From: Paramacrobiotus metropolitanus
Taxonomy: Eukaryota > Tardigrada > Eutardigrada > Parachela > Macrobiotidae
Assembly: GCF_019649055.1 (NCBI RefSeq)
Contig: NW_026570443.1
Span: 1 to 64,000 of the forward strand
Direction of reading: 5' to 3'
DNA: 64,000 nt
The notes beneath the pieces are model-generated. The model had not been told where the DNA came from. It worked only from the letters and a program-made list of their open reading frames with translations, and did not search any database. This document shows, piece after piece, positions 55,811-64,000 of this stretch. Made by a program: the position numbers and the translations under genes. Each line of letters starts with the position of its first letter. Position 1 is the stretch's first letter.

Positions 55811-57165
55811 GTAGACAGTCGTCAGCGCGCAAGTCCGAATAAGACTGAGGAGGCCAGTAGTACGGTGAGCAAACGAGCAGTGCTATGCCACACTGCCAAA
55901 CCGAGTTAGTGGAACTGCTGGCCACTGGAGAAACGGCAAAGCGGGAAACGGCACAGGCACGCAATGTTTATTGGCTAATCAACAGGTGCAAGCTGAGCTG
56001 CACCGTGCTGCAGTAAGCACTGGGCAACAATTCAAAACAACCTGTTTAAGGCCGTAGCGAGGTCCGAGAGGGGGGGCGCGACAACCTCAAAATGGCTGAG
56101 TGACAAAAGCCAAGAAAAATTCTTAAAAAATTGAAGCAAATGATAATTGCATATACTTGCAATCCATTAGGAAAAATTTGGCGTTGATGGAATGAAAAGA
56201 TCCATTTAGATTTAAAATCAATATGCAGCGGAAGTACAGAAAGTACAGTGCGCAGTGCCTCAGACAACCGCAGTCACTACAATGATATTGCGCTAAAATT
56301 TCCGAAAAAAACTGTAAACGACGTATAAAGTGTGCAGATCAGTCCGATCGGAAATTTTTAGCGCAGAGGTAAAAATAAGGGGTGCAGCTAACACACAGCT
56401 TACAGAAAATGAGAATGCTGCGGTTAAGCTATTTCCACCCTCGTTGGCCGCGGGAGCAGAGACAGTACAGTCTGTATTTGAGGTGTAATGGGCAGATACA
56501 GTATCTGTCCTCTGTCGGCAAGTAGCATGGTGCAGAACCATATTTTTATCAGAGTTGTGTCTTGCGGATACTTAACTGACAGTTCGACTTGAAGGGCAAC
56601 AGAAGAAATAATGCGAATGGGCCAAAAATAAAATCGAGGAATCCGGACTGTTTGCAAGCTACAATGTAGGACTAAATGGTCGCATAGCCCCATACCCAGC
56701 ATTCTGTACGCAAGCGGTGCAGTGCACTTGTACGAAACGGATATTTTGAACTCAGTCGTACAGTGCACTGCGCTGCATTCGTACTGAATGTGGAGATGTT
56801 GGGTATGCGACCATTTTGTCCTAAGCTGTAAATGTCAAAACTCAAAACAAATGGTCTGTATTATACGGAACGTCAGCCGCGAAAATGAAGAGGCTCTGTA
56901 CGGTATAAAATAAAATAAGATAAAGTTTTCTTCAGTAAACGAAATTAAAAAGCTAGCGTGTCAGGATGGATTATCATTTGTCAGCACTGACAGGACGCCG
57001 AGACAAGCAGGAATGCCATTACGGTACTTCGCATTCCGGAAGGCTTCTGACAAGAAAAAACTCAAAAAAGCCCTTTTGGGGCCTGCTAGTCCGAGAAACG
57101 GAATTCACAAATACGCTCTCCGAAAAGGAAAATGCAATCTACAACCAGCCGACCATCTTTTTCCT
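55811..57165. other. Intergenic region with one MITE
   Basis: No supported gene in 1.35 kb. It contains the MITE at 56662-56828. Confidence 0.5.
56662..56828. mobile_element. MITE, Tc1/mariner-like, copy 2
   Basis: 167 bp between TA dinucleotides, with ends CAATGTAGGAC and, inverted, CAGCTTAGGAC. By eye it is identical to 23446-23611 except one terminal base, so both inserted recently. No coding capacity. Confidence 0.88.
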
Positions 57166-58823
57166 TTAGCATCCGGACAGATCCGTGCGGATGTCGACAG
57201 GATAAATAGCCAGAGCAGGGTCTTTTGCTAACTGCAGCATAAGATACTTCAGCCACCGTGGGAATGTGCGAACCTGGTTCAGCGTTAATCCCATGGATTT
57301 CATGGACGACATGTCGTCGAGTTCGATGTCTGCTGGCAGTTCGACGCACCTACAAATTAACAATGCCCAATTAGAATTGCACGAGATATGTAACAGATTC
57401 ATTGTGAACGCTACTCGAAAGCGTAATTTGGCCACTTCTGTGTATTATATAAGCAGTTTCTAGCAGTAAATATAATCTGGTGCATTTTACAAAGGAGCCC
57501 ATAAGGCCTAGAAGGGAAAATCTAAGCGAAAATTACTAAGTTTTATTACTCGGTTAAAAAGAGCGCCAGTGGCAAGCGGATCGGTTCTTCTGATTGCAGA
57601 TGCTCCCCGAGGAGTTTCTCCTCCTCCACATTAAAGTCAACTGGCACGAATCGGCTGAAGAATTCCATCGCCGCGTAATTAACTTCTCCAAACAGCTGAT
57701 CGCCTTCGCAGGGCCACTTTCCATTTTCGCGCAGCACCACGCCTTTATCAATGGAGACAGGCAAGACCACCTAACATCCAAGAGATATAATACAAATACG
57801 GATCAAAGGTCGCTCCATCGCAATTGTAAATTAGATTGCTATTATGCCGCAAAGTTTCCGGTTATGCAATTACAAAGGAATACTGCAAAGGTCACATTTG
57901 TTAGGAAGTTTATACGTTGATAAAGATAAAACAACGCTAACCTGCGCCTGTTCGAACCACGATGAGAAGAATCCCGTGGAGAAGTGGCAGCGCATGGTAA
58001 CATTCTCCAGGTTAATCCTCGTGACCAGTGGCCCGGGACGATGGTGGCATAAATCATGAGCGCACAGGTGGACATTCTGCAGTGTCACCATGCAACTCAC
58101 TGCATTATTCTTTTCATTGGCGGAAAAATGGTATAAAAGTGCGGTCATCTCTTGTATAACATCGGAACATGTATAGCGCCAGAAGAACGGCAGATCCTGC
58201 GGTTCCTCTGCCATCAGTTCTTCCCAAAGTGAGCCGTACCAAGATTCTTTGGGAGCTTTCGTTCCCGGTGGGCGACGAAAAATGATATTACGGGTCTTGT
58301 CGGTTATAAAGCGTTGCAGCAGCACTCGGCGAAAAGGCTGTTCCATCGCGAGCAAGTATGCTCGCGCAGGACTACCATTGCCGGTAAAATGTGGCGGGCG
58401 GGGCGTCAACGGCATGGGCGAATATGTCTCCCATTTGGTGAGGTCGACGATGACCGTCTTTTGAAGATATATAGCACTGTTGATGGCCTTCCACCGCTGA
58501 CAAACCCTGCAAAAAAGCTGTATCATCATAAATGCATACAAAATTGCTGCTTAAATGGATAAAATTTAAATTAACTAAATTTTATTTTTTTTAAAAATTA
58601 CTGCACCAATATAACCATAAAAGTAAATAAGGCTTTTATAAATTTGGTATGGATTAAATGCAAGTCTTCTGGGCGATCTTTTTTTTCTAAAAACCTACAC
58701 TGCGCAGTTAGAAAGATCGATGATATCCAAGAAAGAGAAAATGCGCAACACGCATTCTTTGGGTAAATCGTGGAAGACACATAAGTCGCCTTCACTGTTG
58801 TTTACCAGTTCCATGTCAGTCAT
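57166..58823 (-). CDS. F-box paralogue 3, intact
   Basis: Exons 58699-58823, 57942-58506, 57550-57770 and 57166-57349 (125/565/221/184 bases, 364 residues), with phases matching at every junction. Start MTDMELVNN. The F-box spans the first intron (DLPKECVLRIFSFLDIIDLS, then CQRWKAINSAIYL). Middle region: TVIVDLTKW, RPPGTKAP, DLPFFWRYTCSDV, MVTLQNVHLCAHDLCHHRPG, LENVTMRCHFSTG. Exon 3 starts VVLPVSIDKG. Exon 4 (CVELPADIELDDMSSMKSMG) ends DIRTDLSGC. Probably an SCF substrate adaptor; the C-terminal two thirds is a family I cannot name. It is the intact counterpart of paralogue 1. Confidence 0.88.
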
Positions 58824-60321
58824 CTTGTAAAAACGAAATTATTTGCTAACTGGTAGAAAGATGAATGAAGACGTGCGAAATGTTGCAAACCTATTCAACT
58901 GGTTAAAAATAAAAAAGTGTGAAACTTCTAATATCGCGAAAGCATAATGAGATAAACGAAGACGGTGGTCGCATGCCCAAGCAACTGTCAGCAACAAATC
59001 AATGCTACGTTTGGCTTTAACCCGGAACCACAAATACACCAAGGGCAAAACCGGCAGCATTGTTCGACAGATTTCAATAAATTTAAATTCAGACGAAAGA
59101 CTGCAGCACAAGCATCCGTGAAGGTCATCATTATTTTTTGCCCAACGTGGGTTCATAACGTACCTAGGTACCTATGTAACGCATCATTTGCGCAACGCTT
59201 CTGCGAATGTGCTATTACTGCATAACAATATTGGGCGTGGCAGACCAAAACAACTTCTTAAGCAAAAGCAAAATTTTTTAATCTTTGGTATCGAGTATCA
59301 GAAAAAACAGCGACAGGAGCAATGCTCTGATCTGTTCAGTACAGGTATATATACATACATACTTCTTAAGTATATAAACTATAAAGTTCATAAAATTCTA
59401 TTCATCGCGTCGCGAATGCACAACGACAAACCGCATTGTGTGAAACGCACACCACAGAAAACCTATAAACTGATCTTTTGTATTAAACGAATTTTGTGAT
59501 AATTCATCGCTCAGTCGTATGAGTGGCAGTTACCAAAATGCCAAGAATGCGTTGGTTTGACCAGTCTTAAGGTTTACAAAAAACTTGTACTGTAGTCGTA
59601 ATCCTGGTTGTTTTTATTTCAATGTTGTAGTCGCCGTCGATACATAAATAACGATAGCAAGATTTTTTGTCAAGGCCAGCGTGAGCTGCTACAGCCAGCC
59701 TTGCAATGTTGCTTTACTTAGTAAACAGTAAGTAAACCGGCAGTAAACAGTAGCCTAATATTAAATAGTAAATAAACAGTAAAGTTTTTTGAGAACAGTA
59801 ACAGTAAAAGTAAGTAAAGATTTCGGGCTGACAGTAAACAGTAAGTAAACAGTAAAGGAAAATTTTTAGTTTTGTTACTACGATTTTTATTGGAATTTAC
59901 AGAGATTTCAACCGAAAATTGCTTGTTACCTTCGCGCTTCGCGCGAAATTTGTCTTGTTGTAGCGAAATTTATTGCCAAAATCCAAATGAGCAAGACTGA
60001 CGTGTAGTAGGTGCACTGCGCAGTGTGCACTCATGCCAATACAAACCCGACATGTTGCAACAAATTACAACTGTATGAGTATTTTTATTATAAGAACTAG
60101 CAGCTCATCGCATGCGCTTGGTGAGCCGTGTCAGAGTATGCTAAAAAGGGTACAAAAATCCATATTAATAGATTATTGAAATTCTGCAAATAATTGCGAG
60201 GTTTGTCGATCAGATCAAATTAATCTACAACGTTCAGATACAACCTTAAAAAATTAAATCATTAAATTAAATTAAAAAATTAAATTATTGTTAGTCAGCT
60301 GCTAAACTCTCTCTCGCTTGT
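58824..60321. other. Spacer between F-box paralogues 3 and 4
   Basis: About 1.5 kb. Contains a CAGTAAA-type simple repeat at 59720-59860 and an AAATTAAATT AT-rich stretch at 60245-60290. No gene was recognised. Confidence 0.55.
59720..59860. repeat. CAGTAAA-type simple repeat
   Basis: Irregular tandem copies of AACAGTAAGTAA and CAGTAAA, about 140 bp. Confidence 0.8.
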
Positions 60322-62096
60322 TTAATAGTAAGGCAGATGCATGTGGTAGTCGACAGGATGAATGGCAATTGACGGATCTTTCGCTAATACCAGCATGAGA
60401 TGTTGCAGCCAACGTGGGAACGTCCGCACTATGTCCAGCGTTAATCCCAGGGATTTCATTGGGCGAAATTCATGCAGGTTGACATTTGCCGGCATTTGAA
60501 CGCAACTGGAAAGTAACAAAGGCACTTTAGGTATTTAATCAGAATCTTTTACTAAGGTACTAGTTGGCAACATCATCCCCAATCCACGCTTCACGTCTAC
60601 AGCCTTTTACAAATTATGAAAATTGCCCTGCTAGCTTGAGCAATGATAGGAATGTCAATGCACACCTTAAAGAAATTTAAAGTACTTCTGTACAATAAAC
60701 GTCTCAGCTGGAAAGAATTACTTGTTGAAAAAGCGCGACAATATCCACCCAACCGGCTCCTCTGATCGTAGCTTTTCTTCCAGGATTTTTTCATCGTCTG
60801 CTGTAAGTGCAGCGGGCAAGAATCGGCTGAAAAACTCAAACGCCTTGTAGTTTGTAGCCCCGTGTATTTGGTCACATTCATTTGGCCACCTGCCGTCTCT
60901 CCGTTCAACCACGGCCTTGTCAATGACTGCTGTCAGCATAACCTGGCACACGGAAACTATATATTTTTTTTAGAAACTGTAGCGACGGTCACAATTTAAA
61001 CTAGAGTACAAAGGATGTAAACGTCAAACCACCACCGTCGGTCTGCATACTGCTTTTAGTGCAGTAGCAACTATGGCTTGTTCCTGTTATAATAACGCTA
61101 TAAAGTATAAACTGCTGCAATGCTAATATGTAAACTGTCGTTGTTTCACCTCAAACATGTTTTTCTGTGTACTCTTTATAAAGGTCACACGGTTTTGGAA
61201 ACTGACCTGCTGTGCATATGGTTCATCCAACGTTGAGTAATATCCGGTGGAGAAATGGCAGCGCATCGTGACATTCTCCAGACTGAGCAGGTTGACAAAC
61301 CGCGCCAGACGATAGTAGCGCAAATCATCGGCGCACAGATGGACGTTCTGCAGTGTCACCATACATCCGTTAGCGTTCTTCTTGCCACAATCGAGAGATT
61401 CGTGCAGAAAATCGGTCATCTCGTATTGAATATCGGAGCACGTAAAAAACCAGCACATGGGCAGATCTTGTGGTTCCTCTTCCATAAGTTCTTCCCAGCG
61501 GGAACATTCCCAGCGTTCTTCGGGGACTTCCGTTCCCGGTGGGCGGCGGAAAATGACGTTGCGGGTTTTCTTGGTTAGGAAGCGTCGGATCAGCCGGCGC
61601 CGCCATGCGCTCTCCGTTAAAGCCCAATCCAATCGCGCTTCCCTGTCGTCAGGGCCGAGTTGAGGACGGGGTGTCAACGACAATGGCAAATATGACTCCC
61701 ATTTGTTCAGATCAACGATGACCGTCTTCTGAAGGTATAAATCTCGGTAGATGGATTTCCATCGGCGACATACCCTACCTCGGAATTGCATCATTATTAG
61801 GTACCGTCTATATATGCACCAAGAATCGTTTACGAGTACATTATTAATAACACACATCCTTCTTAGCGATATCAAAATGTTTAGATAAATATACAAAATT
61901 TTCCACATTTGGTTAGCCACAAATTCCGTCAAAACGAAGTTGATTATGAAGCAAACTTTTAAAAAACCTACACTGCACAGTTGGTGCGATCAATAATGTC
62001 CAGGAAGGAAAAGATGTGCAATACCGACTCCTCAGGCAAATCGTGAAAAACACACGGGTGACCCGCGCCGTTGTTTTCCAGCGACCTACCAGCCAT
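60322..62096 (-). CDS. F-box paralogue 4, intact
   Basis: Exons 61972-62096, 61207-61774, 60722-60942 and 60322-60505 (125/568/221/184 bases, 365 residues), with phases consistent throughout. Start MAGRSLENNG. The F-box DLPEESVLHIFSFLDIIDRT continues in exon 2 as CRRWKSIYRDLYLQKT. Then VDLNKWESY, SLTPRPQLGPDD, RPPGTEVPEERWEC, DLPMCWFFTCSDIQ, MVTLQNVHLCADDL and LENVTMRCHFSTG. Exon 3 starts VMLTAVIDKA; exon 4 reads CVQMPANVNLHEF and ends HMHLPYY. Clearly the intact sister of pseudogene paralogue 2, sharing near-identical exon 2 stretches. Confidence 0.88.
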
Positions 62097-62249
62097 GCTT
62101 AGGTGAGCTGAAAACCTTAGAACACTCTGGAAAAAATATCAAGATTTCTATTCTGTCTGACAGAAAATTTTAAAAGGGCAAGACAGTTTTTACACCGCGT
62201 AGCCGCATTGCACTACGAAAAACTTCTCAAAAATTCGAGGTATTTTTTT

Positions 62250-63600
62250 CAGATTTTATACCGGATCCAGGATGCACCGACTACCGAGCTTACATTGCTG
62301 CCTTCTTTAACTGACCTCGGTAAATAGCAACCTCTTGACAAAAACTTCCCGGCATCTGGAAGATCCGTGAAGGGCGCAATTATATTTCAAATACAGCATG
62401 CCCCACAATAAATGCCGGTAAATTGTGGTAATACACCGTCCAGCGTCCATCGGTATAGTATGTCCAATTACCCAACCGCTATCGCAGTCGTACTTACAAT
62501 TTTTATTTGTCCACTGTGCATACAATACAGAAAACACCATAATACAATAGCAAAAAAATCTCGTTCAATTTATCAGCGCCTTCCATAGTGCCCAGCACTG
62601 ACGTCGCATTCCCTCGTTGTATTTCTATCGACAAGCGCTGGCGTAGAAACTCATGCGAACGTCCAGTGTGCTGCCGTAGTCTTTTACCCAATTCCTTGAC
62701 AATAGCGATTGCCGATGGTCCCTATGCGCCAAGCGTTTCGAAAGCGATTGGGACAAAAATATAGCGGCCATTCAGGTAGAAATACAGTCTGGATTTCTTC
62801 TCTTCGGCTTGTACGGCGGCTGCTCCCGCGGTGGTGGAAGTGGCCTTGACATGTGACGCTGCCACTGTTTTACACATGTCACGTCCCACGCAAGACACAA
62901 CCACATTTCCAGGCGAAGGTTGTACAGCCGTCTGGGCGACGATCCGTTGTGTGAGATGTTCCGCGCGGCTCGAGTTTCGCGGGTACACCTGCGGATACAA
63001 ACCTCCTGCAGATGATGCTGTTAAGTCCACCGTGACGTGGATGCCGACCAGCGGAGAAGGCGCAAGACAGCCCGTGATAGCCTTATCCATCAACAGGTTT
63101 GTGGCATTTATTACACTCGTGCGGATCACAAATCATGCGCCAAGGCGTAAACCGACGCTGATTTTCAAGGCGTCGTCGTCCAGCAGGTTACCAATGTGGG
63201 CCGAAGGCAAGGCATTTACCGCAGTCGTTGTGTTTGATGCTTTTTGCGTGCGTATTTACATACTCAGGATTACCGCATTCGACAGTAAGTCTGTCAGCTT
63301 TCGGATCCAGTTACAGTACACATGCTCTCGAGTTTCTTTTATCCAGACACAATTTTTGGAAAAATACGTTCCTGTAACCAGGTACCCTGGATAGTGGATA
63401 TTTATTCCCATGGTAAGTCCTTCACCATATCTCCACAAACAAATATCGTTCACTGCTGCCGCAGGCTAACAATAACTACCGATATTGCCACGGCATTTCG
63501 ACCACGACCTTTAGGCTTTTAGCTATCGTATCGCTTTCATCGTTGCACGTGCACTGTCGTGCAGCTCTCATGTGTGAAGATCCAAATTGTGCGATGCGTG
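62250..63600 (-). pseudogene. Degenerate gene remnant flanking F-box paralogue 4
   Basis: The counterpart of 27500-28200, interrupted by the LINE remnant. Minus-strand pieces such as FSKNCVWIKETREHVYCNW and LTDLLSNAVILS recall the remnant on the other side (NAVILSSKYVQ). The ancestral gene is not recognised; hydrophobic segments suggest a membrane protein. Confidence 0.4.
62560..63130 (-). mobile_element. LINE (non-LTR) ORF2 C-terminal remnant
   Basis: Minus strand: AASHVKATSTTAGAAA, RYIFVPIAFETLGA, then in another frame VKELGKRLRQHTGRSHEFL and QRLSIEIQRGNATSVLGT. This order is typical of the conserved C-terminus of reverse-transcriptase proteins of some animal LINEs (family knowledge). A frameshift separates the two parts (around 62690-62730), and the polymerase domain is missing: a 5'-truncated dead copy. 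It interrupts the segment that is continuous at 27.6-27.8 kb. Confidence 0.7.
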
Positions 63601-64000
63601 AAATAATTACGTCGATTATTTGTCCGTAAAAGAATATTTAACGCGTAACTTAAGAACTGAATCAACATATTTTTGCTTTACAAATCACAATATTTGCCAA
63701 GTACTGTACACTGACAACCGAGTGTAAAGTAATTATCCATACGACTATCATAAGGATAAGCAAAACAGAGTGCAAAAATTTCACGTCTTTAGAGTAGTTT
63801 ATGTGCGAATCATAATTTTTGTCATATTTTTTCTTATCTTCGTCCATTCAGTAATCAACGAATGGAATGTAAAAAGTCTAACCATAAATGCAGCTGGCTT
63901 TACCTAAAAGACTTAGAAGGGGCTGCCTGGCTTCGCATCACACATACCGTATTACCCTAATAACATTAAATACACATTTGAACAGTACAATTTGTATGCG
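63600..64000. other. Window end, no gene seen
   Basis: AT-rich sequence without a supported feature. Confidence 0.5.

Overview
The window is animal nuclear DNA, not prokaryotic. Genes are split by short GT-AG introns (77-101 bp in the receptor genes), and the gene content is rhodopsin-like receptors, F-box proteins, a kinase/Kelch gene, MITEs, a LINE remnant and two very large Ty3/Gypsy-type LTR elements. Compact introns, moderate GC and tandem lineage-specific receptors and F-box genes would suit a small ecdysozoan such as a tardigrade. That placement is inference only; nothing here is diagnostic.

Layout. (1) 1-9637: the 5' part of a decayed Gypsy-type element on the minus strand (element 1), with its 5' LTR at the right and the rest off the left edge. 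(2) 9447-17420: a tandem cluster of three minus-strand 7TM receptor genes and one receptor pseudogene, each with a duplicated upstream region. The LTR of element 1 has replaced the C-terminal tail of the first receptor. (3) 17917-21844: a minus-strand gene that appears to join a protein kinase domain to a Kelch propeller, with a 79-bp minisatellite in its large intron. (4) 23054-28662: two F-box paralogues (one with a 5-bp insertion, one clearly dead), their flank, and MITEs. (5) 29067-54942: a single F-box gene with an N-terminal extension, whose first intron holds a 22.4-kb, nearly intact, very young Gypsy-type element (element 2, 30693-53071) in antisense orientation. (6) 55060-64000: a hAT-like MITE, a Tc1-like MITE, two intact F-box paralogues (57166-58823 and 60322-62096) and a LINE 3' remnant. 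Blocks 23.0-28.2 kb and 57.1-63.6 kb are copies of one ancestral segment.

The most unusual signal is inside the two giant elements. Element 2 carries about a hundred copies of the hexamer AGGTCA/TGACCT spread through its leader and all its ORFs, in all three reading frames and both orientations, roughly ten times the random expectation. Element 1 carries a dense related pentamer (GTCGG/CCGAC). Both also hold series of small inverted repeats with conserved 3-, 7- or 9-nt loops, several with compensatory stem changes. This points to selection on nucleotide sequence or structure over and above the proteins.

Exon structures were read by eye from splice signals, frame and comparison between paralogues. 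Names follow visible motifs; no database search was possible.
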